A stretch of DNA of 64,000 nucleotides from UBA2377 sp964525935 (lineage in GTDB: Bacteria; Verrucomicrobiota; Verrucomicrobiia; Opitutales; Opitutaceae), in assembly GCA_964525935.1 (NCBI GenBank), contig CAZGJZ010000004.1, forward strand, positions 186,001 through 250,000. Reading direction: 5' to 3'. The notes below the pieces were generated by a model that was not told the DNA's origin, searched no databases, and saw nothing but the letters and a program-made list of their open reading frames with translations. A program made the translations under genes and the position numbers. Numbering within the stretch: the first letter of the stretch is position 1; the number at the start of each line of letters is the position of its first letter. This document shows, piece by piece, positions 42,553 through 51,971 of this stretch.

Positions 42553-45143
42553 AAAAGAAACCTGCCCGTTTGAAACGTTGGCTGCTCGGCAGCCTGCTCG
42601 CCTGCGTCGTGCTCGGTGGCGGCTACTATGTCGCGCGCTACCAAGTCTGGCCGGCATTGAAATCCTGGCGCATCACGCGCATGAATGGCGACGCCCGAGA
42701 ATTCCTCGCTGCTGGTGATCCGGCCAACGCATTGCTCATTGCGCGCAAGAGCCTGCAGTCCTCGACGCGCAATCCCGAGGCATGGCGTATCGCCGTGGCG
42801 GCGTCCGTTGCACGGGGTCGCCCCGAGGCGGTGTGGTATCAGGATAGTCTCAGCCGGGAGGAGCCGACGCAGGAGAATCAACTCGAACTCGTCCGGCTCG
42901 CCCTGCGTTTCGAGGTGCCCGGCTACGCGCTCGGCGGCATCAAGGCCTTGGAAACATCGGCCGGCGAAGATCCGGAGTTTCACCGCTTAGCCGCGCAGGT
43001 CTATACCCGCACTGGCCAGCCCAGGGAAGCACGCATGCACTTGGCGGCGTTGACCCGGCTGCAACCGGACGACCACGAGGCTCAACTTGATCTCGCGGAG
43101 ATCGATTTGACCGCCGATGTGGCGCGTCGTGATCTGACCCTGCGCGCACGCGTGCTTGGGCTCGCCGATCAGCCTGAGCTACGCACCCGCGCATTGACCC
43201 TGTTGCTGCGTGATAATCTCGCCGGTGCGGTGACGGCGGGGACCGATGAACTCGCGCACCGCTTGCAGCTCACCACCGATTTGAATTTGTCCGGCCGGCT
43301 GCTGGTGGTCGAGGCATTATTTCAGTCCGAGCGTCGGACTGCGGAACAGCGACTCGCGAAATTGCAGGTGGAGGTGGCGGATCGCCCGGCGGATGCCGCG
43401 CGTGTGCTCGAGTTCTTTACACGCACTGGACGCACGGAGCTGGTCCAGCCTTGGGTCGTCACACTGCCAGCTGCGACCCGCCAGCATGAGGAGGTGCAGC
43501 GCATGGTGGCCGAGGCGTTGCTCGTGCGGCGCGATGCGACTGGACTCGAGGCCTACCTGCGGAGCGCCCATTGGCCCACACGCGAATACTTGCGGGCGGC
43601 CTTGCTGGCCCATGCTTATCGGGACCTGGGCCGTGCGGCGGATTTCACCCAAGCCTGGAAACTAGCGGTGCTGGATGCGGGGGGCGATTTGCGTAAAGCC
43701 ACCGCCCTGCTCGCGCGAGTGGACGAGTGGCGGTGGGTGCCTGAACGTCATGAAGTCGTCTGGAAACTCTTTGCCCTCGTGCCGACGAACGAGTCGGTGC
43801 AACACATCCTGGTCCTTTGGGAACGCCATCAGGGCAGCACCGTGAATTTGCAGCGGCTTTTTACCCGGATTGTGGAAGTTCAGCCCGCGGATGAGGTGGC
43901 GCGAAATAATCTCGCTTACACGAGTCTGCTCCTCGACGTGAATGTCACGCGTGCCGGTTTGCTCGCGGCGGATCTGACCGCGGCAAATCCCAGTAATCCC
44001 TATTACGCGACGACGCATGCCTTGGCCCTCTACAAGCAAGCTAAGCCGGCTGAGGCGCTGGCGCGGTTAGATGCGCTCAGTGCGAGTGAACGGGCCGAAC
44101 CAGTCCGCCGATTGTTGCGCGCTCTTTGTCTTGCGGACTTGGGGCAATCCGGGCCTGCGGCCGACGAGATGAACGGGGTGGTGTTGGAAGATATGCTGCC
44201 CGAGGAAAAACGGCTCGCCAACTTGGGGCAGCTGGAGATTGCGCGCTTGGAGCGCAAGCAGGGCAATCGATCGCGGCTGCTGGCTTCCCGGGTGGGGCAG
44301 GAGCAAAACCTGGGCTCATCGGGCTGGCTCACGTTGGTCTCAGTGGAGACCCGACGCGCCGCTACCACGGATATGCAACTGGCCGATTCGCTTTATGCGG
44401 CGACAGACTGGGCTGGGCTGCACGAGCTGCTGCGGGCGGCGGACTGGCGGGCGGAGGATTACCTGCGCTCGGCACTGCTGGCGCGCGTGCTGCGTGAGCA
44501 AGATGACCTGCGCCTGGGACAAGAGGCCTGGCGACAAGCGCTGGCCTTGGCGGATCGTAATCCAGCCAGACTGCAGAATCTGCGCGCGTTGGTGACGCGC
44601 TGGCAATGGACTGCCGAGCGGATCGACACGCTCAACCTCATCCTAACCCGCACGCCGGGCGACCGCCCCCTGGTCGCCGAGCTGTTGGAATATTACCGCG
44701 CATCACGGCGCACGCCCGAGATGTTGCGCGTGCTTGGCCTATACATAGGCGACAGCAATGATCCGACCGACGAGGCCGTGGTCGCGGCCTATTACGGTCT
44801 GTTGCTCGACACCAATATGGCGCGAGCCCACGTCGTCGCCCGCAACGCGTTCGAAGCGTCGCCCGCAGACAACACGCGGCGGATGATCTATGTCTTTTCA
44901 CTCTGGAAGCAGCGACGCGCGGCCGAGGCTAGGCCATTGCTGACCGAAGTTAAAGCGGGTGCATTTTCAGAAGTCGTGCCAATCCCGCTGCTGCGTGCGA
45001 CCATCTTCGTCCAACTCGGCGACACCGAAGCGGCGCGCGCGAGCCTCGCGTTGTTCAACCAAGCGATTGCGCTGCCTGAAGAGGTGGCGCTGGCTGAACG
45101 ACTGGCCGGCCAGTTGGCGGCACAGCGGCTGGCGGGTGGCTGA
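42549..45143 (+). CDS. membrane-anchored TPR protein
   Basis: 864 residues. One N-terminal transmembrane anchor (about 12-31, WLLGSLLACVVLGGGYYVA), then a long series of helical pairs that read as degenerate TPR units through to the C-terminus (for instance PANALLIARKSLQ, AREARMHLAAL and EVARNNLAYTSLLL). Large TPR proteins accompany exosortase/EPS loci, where they are thought to scaffold the export machinery. Its start codon overlaps the exosortase stop (ATGA), so the two are likely made in fixed ratio. No catalytic motif. Confidence 0.87.
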   Translation: MKKKPARLKRWLLGSLLACVVLGGGYYVARYQVWPALKSWRITRMNGDAREFLAAGDPANALLIARKSLQSSTRNPEAWRIAVAASVARGRPEAVWYQDSLSREEPTQENQLELVRLALRFEVPGYALGGIKALETSAGEDPEFHRLAAQVYTRTGQPREARMHLAALTRLQPDDHEAQLDLAEIDLTADVARRDLTLRARVLGLADQPELRTRALTLLLRDNLAGAVTAGTDELAHRLQLTTDLNLSGRLLVVEALFQSERRTAEQRLAKLQVEVADRPADAARVLEFFTRTGRTELVQPWVVTLPAATRQHEEVQRMVAEALLVRRDATGLEAYLRSAHWPTREYLRAALLAHAYRDLGRAADFTQAWKLAVLDAGGDLRKATALLARVDEWRWVPERHEVVWKLFALVPTNESVQHILVLWERHQGSTVNLQRLFTRIVEVQPADEVARNNLAYTSLLLDVNVTRAGLLAADLTAANPSNPYYATTHALALYKQAKPAEALARLDALSASERAEPVRRLLRALCLADLGQSGPAADEMNGVVLEDMLPEEKRLANLGQLEIARLERKQGNRSRLLASRVGQEQNLGSSGWLTLVSVETRRAATTDMQLADSLYAATDWAGLHELLRAADWRAEDYLRSALLARVLREQDDLRLGQEAWRQALALADRNPARLQNLRALVTRWQWTAERIDTLNLILTRTPGDRPLVAELLEYYRASRRTPEMLRVLGLYIGDSNDPTDEAVVAAYYGLLLDTNMARAHVVARNAFEASPADNTRRMIYVFSLWKQRRAAEARPLLTEVKAGAFSEVVPIPLLRATIFVQLGDTEAARASLALFNQAIALPEEVALAERLAGQLAAQRLAGG

Positions 45144-45154
45144 ACCCTGCCGGC

Positions 45155-46072
45155 TTATGATTGAGCCGCGACGTGCCGTGAGGCCGCCGCCTGCGGCGCA
45201 GACTTGGGCGTGGCGGGTTGGGCGCGGCGCAGCTCGGCGGCCTTGGCTACGGACATAAACTCATACATCGCATGCAGCCGGGCGAAATAATAGCCCCGAG
45301 CCCCATCGAGAAATCCGCGTTGAAATATGTAAACGTAGAGGAAACGCAGTGAGGGGCGGAAAGGCAGGTGGTGGGACCAGCGCTTGAGGCGGCGCCGGAG
45401 GCCGACGGCGGAGGATTGTAGGAGCGGCTGGCCTGCGGCCGAGAGGCCGGACTCGAAATCGAGACGGGCCTCCCAGTTGGAGTAGCGGTTGTGCTTTTCG
45501 ATGAAAACATCGATCGAGGGAAAGGCATAATGGTCCATTTCGCTGTGGAGCCGGCCGGTAGGGCCCGCCACCCGGATGTGCTCGTGCACTTCATTGTCGC
45601 CGCTCTGCGTGGCACCGTGCACCAGTTTTTCGTAGCGACCGAGGCGATGCTGGAAGAGCCGCAGATTCCAATTTGGATAGTAAGAGTGGCGCAGCCAGTC
45701 GCCCATGAACATGAAGCGGCGGTTGATCCAATAGCCCGCGCAACCGGCCCGGCCAGTGGCGAGCAGGGTGCCGATCTCGGCGCCCGAGCCGGACGGCATG
45801 ACTTCGTCGGCGTCGAGGATGAGGACCCAGGCGTGACGGAAAGGCAAGGTGGCGAGTGCCCAGTTCTTCTTTTTGGGCCAGGTGCCGTTAAAGTGAAATT
45901 GAACCACCGCGGCACCGGTGGCGGTGGCGATTTCGATGGAGCCGTCGGTGCTCTGCGAATCGACGACGATGATTTCATCGGCCCACGCGACGGAGGCGAG
46001 GCAGCGAGACAGGTTAGCCGCCTCATTGCGGATTGGGATCAGGACGGAGACGGGAATTTTTGACGGGCTCAT
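45155..46072 (-). CDS. GT2 glycosyltransferase (WaaE/KdtX type)
   Basis: 305 residues from the ATG at 46072. GT-A fold with the start VSVLIPIRNEAANLSRCLASV, IIVVDSQSTDGS, and DXD-like ILDADEV. The middle (NRRFMFMGDWLRHSYYPNWNLRLF in part) and ETxLDFE-like acidic region match the WaaE/KdtX-like group acting on lipopolysaccharide or exopolysaccharide cores. A short hydrophobic stretch occurs near the C-terminus. It is convergent with the TPR gene (11 nt apart) and separated from the PEP-CTERM gene by that gene's terminator. Confidence 0.87.
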   Translation of the reverse strand: MSPSKIPVSVLIPIRNEAANLSRCLASVAWADEIIVVDSQSTDGSIEIATATGAAVVQFHFNGTWPKKKNWALATLPFRHAWVLILDADEVMPSGSGAEIGTLLATGRAGCAGYWINRRFMFMGDWLRHSYYPNWNLRLFQHRLGRYEKLVHGATQSGDNEVHEHIRVAGPTGRLHSEMDHYAFPSIDVFIEKHNRYSNWEARLDFESGLSAAGQPLLQSSAVGLRRRLKRWSHHLPFRPSLRFLYVYIFQRGFLDGARGYYFARLHAMYEFMSVAKAAELRRAQPATPKSAPQAAASRHVAAQS

Positions 46073-46103
46073 GGGAGGGAAAGGATGGGGTTGGGGCATA
46101 AAA

Positions 46104-46134
46104 AACCCGTCGCGGCGGAGTGCGGCGACGGGTT
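46104..46134 (-). terminator. intrinsic terminator after the PEP-CTERM gene
   Basis: Perfect 10-bp stem AACCCGTCGC/GCGACGGGTT with an 11-nt loop. On the minus strand the stem is followed by TTTTAT. It lies about 70 nt after the PEP-CTERM stop and just before the GT2 start on the same strand, so it uncouples the two. Confidence 0.9.
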
Positions 46135-46206
46135 GATTTACAGGACCGACAAACGGGGCGCTGATTTGCATTAAAACATCGGCGGGGTGACCGACGTCAG
46201 GGCAAC

Positions 46207-46902
46207 TCAGATTGCCACGCTGGCGGAACGACGGCGGCGAAGCATGACGATGCCACCGAGCGCCAAGGCGCCGGCGATAGCATAGGTCGAAGGTTCCGGA
46301 ACTGGGGTCGCGATGAATTGGAACTGCACCGCGGCCGTGTTGTTTGAACCGTCAAACAGCGTGCCATTGCTGCCCGAGATGACCGAGGCATAGCTGTAGT
46401 CCTGGCCGTTGATCGTGGTGGTGCCGAAGAACTCCACGGGGATGATCGAATAATTCACACCGGTCAGGCCGTTGGGGGCCTGGAAGGGGGAAAGATTCAG
46501 GGTGTAGTTCTGCGTCACGTCCCAAATGCCGTCGCTGTCGAAGTCCAGCGCGCGCACCAAGCCTAAGCTCGAGAAATAATTCGCGGGCGACTGGGGTGAG
46601 GCGAACGTGAACGTGCCGGTGTTGAGCGTGCCACTGCCCATCGAGAGATCGAGCACACTGGGTCCGATGATTGGATTGTAGGTGACCGAGAACTGCGAGA
46701 GGCTGTTCGACGTGCCGGTGGTGACGACCTCCTGCATATCGATGCTGCCGTTATTGGTCACACCGTTGTTCACGCCCCCGACGAACGGCCCGAACGTGGC
46801 CTGGGAGCGAACGTTGACGACCAGAAGTTGAGCGTTGGCCGAGAACCCGAAACAGGCGAGCCCGAAGGCCGCCGCGACTGCGAATTTTAATTTAAGTTTC
46901 AT
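46207..46902 (-). CDS. PEP-CTERM secreted protein
   Basis: 231 residues from the ATG at 46902 (the extension to 46953 is unlikely). Lys-rich N-terminus and signal peptide 1-23 (FAVAAAFGLACFGFSANA). The mature domain is beta-rich with Asn/Thr/Ser/Gly and no Cys. The C-terminus has the complete sorting signal: PEPSTYA, a hydrophobic helix (IAGALALGGIVML) and RRRR. It should be processed by an exosortase, most obviously the one at 40921-42552. Function of the mature part is unknown; it may be a matrix protein. Monocistronic with its own terminator. Confidence 0.93.
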   Translation of the reverse strand: MKLKLKFAVAAAFGLACFGFSANAQLLVVNVRSQATFGPFVGGVNNGVTNNGSIDMQEVVTTGTSNSLSQFSVTYNPIIGPSVLDLSMGSGTLNTGTFTFASPQSPANYFSSLGLVRALDFDSDGIWDVTQNYTLNLSPFQAPNGLTGVNYSIIPVEFFGTTTINGQDYSYASVISGSNGTLFDGSNNTAAVQFQFIATPVPEPSTYAIAGALALGGIVMLRRRRSASVAI

Positions 46903-47207
46903 TTTGTTGGTTGGTTGAAGGGCGTCTTCTCGTAGCGGATTCCCTCTTTGCATTAAGGTGGGTCACTGTTTCCGGCACTCAATAGCCGTGGCGCCAAGTA
47001 TCCGCTGACACGGGCATCGGGGTTTCTCTCGGTGCCATCAGGGTTGTGAACCTGATCCACGTGGGCGTGCCGGATTTCCCGTTACTATCATGCCGGGCGA
47101 AATATCTCGCGTCACAATAGTCATGGCGCCGACTAGACAACCCGTGCCAAAGGTCGGCTGTGGAAGCGCGTAGGCCCGGACGCCGCCGAAGGCGTCACAG
47201 GTTTCAT
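46903..47207. promoter_or_regulatory. PEP-CTERM promoter region and operon end
   Basis: 305 nt. It must hold the promoter of the minus-strand PEP-CTERM gene and the end of the minus-strand glycosyltransferase string. A hairpin GACGCC/GGCGTC (47179-47196) lies 12 nt after the last stop of that string but lacks a T run. I saw no convincing sigma-54 site (TGGCAC-N5-TTGC). Confidence 0.4.
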
Positions 47208-48329
47208 TTAAGTGCTCGGGAGCGCGGCAAAGCCGGCGAGATATTCGCTGGCGATGCGCGTCACGGAAAAATGACGCGAACGCACTTCCGCTGCGACCGA
47301 GGCGGCCGGCCAGTCGGCAAACTCAGTGGTGGTTATGCTCACGATGGCCGCGGCGAGTCGCGCGGCGGCGTCGGGCGCCGTGTGGTCAAAGCGGCGTGTG
47401 AAAAGTCCGGTGCCGATGGCGTCGTCGAAGCAAGCGAGGTTGGAAGTAACCACGGGGCATCCGCGAGCGAGCGCTTCCAGCGGCGCGACGGGTGAAGCCT
47501 CGCCCTTGGCGGCGAGAGATGGATAGACGAACACGGCGGCGGCGGCGAAATGCGTTGCCAGCACCGCTTCATCGAAGATTGGGCCAGTGAACTCGACGGC
47601 GTTTCCGAGTGGAGCGGCGAGCGATTCTAGCCGGTGTTGAAAGGCCTCACCGCCGCCGCCAAGACGCGGCTCCCAGGGGCCAACGATGCGGAAATGCAGC
47701 AGAGGCACCGAGGTGCGGGCGATCGCCGCAGCCTGCAGCAGCAGCTCGATGCCTTTCTCTGGATGAAGCCGGCCGACAAAGAGCACGAGGTTGGGGTCGC
47801 GCACGATGATTGTGGCTAGTGTGACCAGGGGCGGCAGGGGATTGGGAATCACGCATACTCGTGCGGCTGCGGAAGGTGTCTGCCGAATCATGGCATCGGC
47901 GATGACACGAGAGACGGTCTGCAGCCAGGCCGCGCGGCGATAGAGCAGCATTTGCCCCTTGGGATAACGCTGCACGTGCACCCAGATGGGCCCGTGGCGG
48001 CGGGGCGAGAGCACTAAGGGAGCCCAAAAGGTGTTGGTGATCACGACGTCGGCGCGCTTCAATCGCCGGGCCACGCGGCAGGTATAGAGCAAGTCCTGCC
48101 ATTTCTGCGCGAGAGTGGATGCGGGCGTGTCAGCACCCCGGACACGGATATGCCGCACGCCGTCGCGAACCTCATCTTCTGGCAGGCCGTCGCAGAGTCG
48201 GGAATAGTGCGTGACGTCATGACCGCGCCGCGCGAACTCCTCGCCCAGGGCAAACCAGATTTTCCCCACGGCGCCGCCGCGCGTAGTAGGCACGGGGTAA
48301 AAGGCGCCTTGAACGATCGTGATTTTCAT
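47208..48329 (-). CDS. GT4 glycosyltransferase, last of string
   Basis: 373 residues, GT-B fold. N-terminal half begins MKITIVQGAFYPVPTTRGGA, with a GGA loop for the acceptor side. The C-terminal half has the donor-binding pattern: LVLFVGRLHPEKGIELLL, then ASPVAPLEALARGCPVVTSN with the usual acidic motif partly replaced (EASPVAPLE). Likely adds one sugar of the repeat unit on the cytoplasmic face. The start overlaps the next upstream gene's stop by 4 nt (48326-48329). Confidence 0.87.
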   Translation of the reverse strand: MKITIVQGAFYPVPTTRGGAVGKIWFALGEEFARRGHDVTHYSRLCDGLPEDEVRDGVRHIRVRGADTPASTLAQKWQDLLYTCRVARRLKRADVVITNTFWAPLVLSPRRHGPIWVHVQRYPKGQMLLYRRAAWLQTVSRVIADAMIRQTPSAAARVCVIPNPLPPLVTLATIIVRDPNLVLFVGRLHPEKGIELLLQAAAIARTSVPLLHFRIVGPWEPRLGGGGEAFQHRLESLAAPLGNAVEFTGPIFDEAVLATHFAAAAVFVYPSLAAKGEASPVAPLEALARGCPVVTSNLACFDDAIGTGLFTRRFDHTAPDAAARLAAAIVSITTTEFADWPAASVAAEVRSRHFSVTRIASEYLAGFAALPST

Positions 48330-49483
48330 ACGAGAGGCCGCGTGGCTTGCAGGGCGGTGACCAGGCTGCGCGCGGCAGCGCCGATTTCGTAGCGTTGCTG
48401 AAAACTGAGCTGCGCGGCGGCGCGCATGCGCCGGCGGCTTGCGGCATCCAGGATTTGCCAGCGACTAAGCAACTGAAGCGTGCCGGCTGCGGTATCCGGC
48501 TCGACGAGCCCGACGCCGTCACTGGCGATTTCGCGCCAGATGTTTACCTGGTCGGAAATTAGCACCGGGGTCCCGCAGGCGAGCGCCTCGGCCACGGCGA
48601 TGCCAAAGTTTTCCTGATGGGACGGCAGGACGAAAGCTTCGGCGGCGCGCAAGGCGCCCCATTTCACCTCGCCCGCCAGCATGCCTGGCCAGAGCACCGA
48701 GCCTGCCGGGCAGATGGCCGTGGCACGAGTTTTGAGCTGGTGCAGATAGGCCGCGTCCGCGCACGGTCCGGCGATGACTAACCGCGGCGGTGAGGGCTGG
48801 CTGGATGCAAGCCGGGCATATGCCTCGATAAGGAGGTCGACGCCTTTCTTCGGGTGAATGCGGCCGAGAAAAAGCCAGAAGGCTACTCCCTGCAGTTCAG
48901 AGTGGGCTTGAAAAAAGGCGCTCCGTTGGCCGGCGGCATCGTCCTTGGGCGCGGCGATGCCAAAGGCGACAACCTGCTCGCGGTAGGAACTGGCGGGAAA
49001 GGAGTCATGCGCCAACCGTCGTTCCACTTCACAGGTAAACAAAACGGCTGCGGCCGAGTGCAGCACGCGGCGCTCGGCGAACCACCAGTAAAGCCATTTC
49101 TTGATATGCTTGAGCGGGAACTGCCGCTGAAACCATGGATCGAGCATCCCGTGCGGAAAAATGAAATACCGGGCGAAGTGTGCCTGTTGCACGGCCCGGC
49201 CATGATACTGCCAGAGCCCGTGCACGATCACGGCGTCGAAGCGGGAACCCGCCTCGTGCAGCCATGACGCCAGTCGCGGCGCATAGCCATAGCCCGGCCG
49301 GACTGGACCGAGTCCATGAATGGGAAAAGGCAGAGCGCTGAGCCAAGGTGCGGCCGGCGCGTCGAGGGATACGATCTCCGAGGGATGGCCGAGCGCAGCC
49401 AGCGCCGGCACGAGCGAACTGAGACAGGCGGAGAGACCGCCATACGCCGGATTCATGGAATTGGTGACGTGGAGAATTTTCAT
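48326..49483 (-). CDS. GT4 glycosyltransferase
   Basis: 385 residues. N-terminus MKILHVTNSMNPAYGGLSACL with the GGLS acceptor loop; PHGMLDPWF in the middle, a pattern frequent in enzymes that act on exopolysaccharides. Donor domain has FLGRIHPKKGVDLLIEAY and the E-x7-E-like HQENFGIAVAEALACGTPVLIS (two Glu). Predicted cytoplasmic retaining transferase; sugar unknown. Overlaps both neighbours by 4 nt. Confidence 0.9.
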   Translation of the reverse strand: MKILHVTNSMNPAYGGLSACLSSLVPALAALGHPSEIVSLDAPAAPWLSALPFPIHGLGPVRPGYGYAPRLASWLHEAGSRFDAVIVHGLWQYHGRAVQQAHFARYFIFPHGMLDPWFQRQFPLKHIKKWLYWWFAERRVLHSAAAVLFTCEVERRLAHDSFPASSYREQVVAFGIAAPKDDAAGQRSAFFQAHSELQGVAFWLFLGRIHPKKGVDLLIEAYARLASSQPSPPRLVIAGPCADAAYLHQLKTRATAICPAGSVLWPGMLAGEVKWGALRAAEAFVLPSHQENFGIAVAEALACGTPVLISDQVNIWREIASDGVGLVEPDTAAGTLQLLSRWQILDAASRRRMRAAAQLSFQQRYEIGAAARSLVTALQATRPLV

Positions 49484-50610
49484 AGGGCAAGTTGGCGATA
49501 GAGCGCCTCGTAAGCGTCGAACATGAGGGCGGGGTGCCAGCGGCGGGATTCGGTCAACGCCAGTTCCCGCCGGGCGGCGCGACCGGGCCAGGCGTCGGCG
49601 ATAAGATGCGCGGCGCCGGCAGGATCGGCGGGATCGAAATAAACGGTGGAGCGGCCGCCGATTTCATTCATGGGGGCGCGATCCGAGGCGAAGACCGCAC
49701 AACCGCAGGCCTGCGCCTCGGCGATCGGCCAACCGAAGCCTTCCTCCCATGACGGAAAGAGCAGCCCTTCGGCCAGATTGTAGAGCGCCTCGAGCTGCAG
49801 GTTGGTGACGGCGTTGAGGTGGATGATCCGCGGGCACACGCCCAGCGATGCGGCGTGGGCGGAATCTTCCACGGACAGAGGCGGTCCAACCATAACGAGG
49901 GCCGGGGTGGGAGTGAGCCGGGTGGTCAGTTCTTGATAGATCGAGAGAATGCCGGACCGGTTTTTATACCATTGGCCCCCGCCAATCTGGAAAAGGAATC
50001 CGTCCGGACCGAGCAGCCGCGGATCGAGGTCGGCTAACCGCGCGCGCGCGACCGCGGGTGCGATTGGCTGATAGGGGTAGTTGAGCGAATTGGGAATTAC
50101 GGTGACGCGGTCGGGCGGCAGGTCGGTCAACTGGCGCACGTCCTCATGCGTCCGGTCTGAAACACAGGCGAGGTGCGGCAGGCGCGCGAGGCTGGCGAGA
50201 ATCCAAGCCTGATAACGCCGGCCGACTCGACCGACGGTTTGTTGCGGAATTTCGCCGCGGGCGGCGCGGATCTGGAGCAGATCGTGGCAAGTGGCCAGGG
50301 CCGGCAGCCCGCGCACAGCCGGGACATAGATGGCGTTGGCGTGATCGGTGAAATGAACCACGTCCGGCCGCGTGGTCATGACGTGGCGGCGGAGTTGGCG
50401 AGGGAAGAGGATGAACTTGTCGAAGTAGCCGAGATATTTGGGGAGGCCGCCGTAGCGATAGCGCGGGCCGAACCGCGCGAGACGCAGGGTGGGCGTGAGC
50501 ACGGTTACGGAGTGGCCACGCTCGATGAGGCCGGCCTGAAGCAGAGTGGTGAAACGGAGCATGCTCTGCTGTTCGTCTTCGGGTAGATTGCCGATTAATA
50601 GGATTTTCAT
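49480..50610 (-). CDS. GT4 glycosyltransferase
   Basis: 376 residues from the ATG at 50610, chosen because it overlaps the polymerase stop (50607) by 4 nt, as elsewhere in the string; the longer frame upstream is a shadow of that gene. N-terminus MKILLIGNLPEDEQQSMLRF. Middle VIPNSLNYPY, and donor domain with SWEEGFGWPIAEAQACGCAVFASD (both Glu of the E-x7-E motif). Likely a mannosyl- or similar retaining transferase of the polysaccharide path. Confidence 0.88.
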   Translation of the reverse strand: MKILLIGNLPEDEQQSMLRFTTLLQAGLIERGHSVTVLTPTLRLARFGPRYRYGGLPKYLGYFDKFILFPRQLRRHVMTTRPDVVHFTDHANAIYVPAVRGLPALATCHDLLQIRAARGEIPQQTVGRVGRRYQAWILASLARLPHLACVSDRTHEDVRQLTDLPPDRVTVIPNSLNYPYQPIAPAVARARLADLDPRLLGPDGFLFQIGGGQWYKNRSGILSIYQELTTRLTPTPALVMVGPPLSVEDSAHAASLGVCPRIIHLNAVTNLQLEALYNLAEGLLFPSWEEGFGWPIAEAQACGCAVFASDRAPMNEIGGRSTVYFDPADPAGAAHLIADAWPGRAARRELALTESRRWHPALMFDAYEALYRQLAL

Positions 50611-51971
50611 TTGAGGGTGGCGGCGGGTCGTCGCGCGGAAGGCGTGGGTAGCGGAGAAAAGGCCGGCTCGGATTCGCGATGGGAGTGGGGCAGAGCGGGA
50701 GTTTTGCCGTCGTCGGGAAGGTTCAACGCGCCGAGCAACAAGCCCGCACCGATCACGGCAAAGCCCAGCACCGTCGGCGGCGCCCACTGGCCCTGGAGGA
50801 TGGTCATGGCGGTGGCGGTGAAAATCAGGAGCGGGAGGGCATTGCGGTTTTGCCGCAGCGCACGCCACGCCAGCAGGCCGAGCCAGCCGGCGAGGATGAG
50901 ACGCAGGATGATGAACGCGGCACCCAGCACCGGGCCGAGTTCGAGGAGCACCTTGCCCCATTCCTCCTCGGCGAGCAGGAAACCGACCTCGCCGGAAGTC
51001 AGCCGCGCGCCGACATTGGAGCCGGTGCCGATGCCATGGCCAAGCAGCGGTGCCAGCTGGATGAAGTAATAGGGATTGGTGAAACCATTCACCGTGCGAT
51101 CCATTACGTTGGTCCAGGCGGCGCCGTCGCTGGCGTCCGCCACCGAGTTCCAGCGGGACATGAACACGCCGAGGCCTTCGCGGAAGACGGGCAGTTGGGA
51201 CAGGCTCGCACCGACGAAGGCCAGCAGCAGGAGCGGTCGAAACAGCGCGGTGAACCGCGTCGACGTGAACGGGAGTGAAAATACGAAGGCGGCTGCAACC
51301 AAACCCGTGCCGAGCATCACGGTGCGGCTGATTGAGAGCGGAAGCGCGAGGGCGATGGCGAGTCCACAGCCGATGAGGAGATACCAAGGCAGGCGCTTCG
51401 CCCCGCTGATCTCATCGAAGAAAAAGGCGGCGCAGAGCGGAAAGAAAAGCTGCGGCCCGGTGATGAAGGCAAAGAGACCCGGAGGCCGGATGCGGCCCTC
51501 GGCGCCGAAGAGCTGGCCGACCTCGTCGTTGCCGACGCCGCGATTGATCCACGCCGTCATGGGCGCGTTGAATTGCCGCACCATGATCAGCGTCATCGGT
51601 ATGGCCATCACGAGGAGGAAGGCGCCGAGGCGCTCGACATCGCGCCGGTTCAACGCGCGGCCCATGATCCAGATCAGCGGCAGGTGCAGATAATTGATGC
51701 GCAGGCCATAGGCGATGACGAGCAGGTTGCCGTGACCGCCAAGCAGTGAAGCCACGACCGAAAGCCCGGCCAGCACGGCGATAGCCAGAATGAAACGGTT
51801 GGTGGGGAACATCCCCGTGCCCAAGGCAAGGGCGTAGATCGCCAAAACGACGGGATCGCGCACGATGAGCAGCTCGTCGGCCATTCCCGGCAGCACCCAC
51901 TTTCGTAACGCGCCCTCGATGAGCAGCAGGACCAGGTAGGCCCAGATCAGGGTCTTGAGGGCGGACTTCAT
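50607..51971 (-). CDS. O-antigen ligase/Wzy-like polymerase
   Basis: 454 residues with about 11-12 transmembrane helices and a large loop in the second half (around 270-330, including GHGIGTGSNVG), as in the Wzy_C/O-antigen ligase superfamily. Such proteins polymerise or ligate lipid-linked repeat units at the periplasmic face. It is the only polymerase candidate in the visible string. The C-terminal tail (about 420-454) is Pro/Ser-rich. Overlaps both neighbours by 4 nt. Confidence 0.85.
   Translation of the reverse strand: MKSALKTLIWAYLVLLLIEGALRKWVLPGMADELLIVRDPVVLAIYALALGTGMFPTNRFILAIAVLAGLSVVASLLGGHGNLLVIAYGLRINYLHLPLIWIMGRALNRRDVERLGAFLLVMAIPMTLIMVRQFNAPMTAWINRGVGNDEVGQLFGAEGRIRPPGLFAFITGPQLFFPLCAAFFFDEISGAKRLPWYLLIGCGLAIALALPLSISRTVMLGTGLVAAAFVFSLPFTSTRFTALFRPLLLLAFVGASLSQLPVFREGLGVFMSRWNSVADASDGAAWTNVMDRTVNGFTNPYYFIQLAPLLGHGIGTGSNVGARLTSGEVGFLLAEEEWGKVLLELGPVLGAAFIILRLILAGWLGLLAWRALRQNRNALPLLIFTATAMTILQGQWAPPTVLGFAVIGAGLLLGALNLPDDGKTPALPHSHRESEPAFSPLPTPSARRPAATLK

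Noticed and set aside
50611..51387. N-terminal extension of the 49480 glycosyltransferase frame
   Set aside because: The residues are a shadow of the membrane polymerase gene; the 4-nt overlap start at 50610 is far better.
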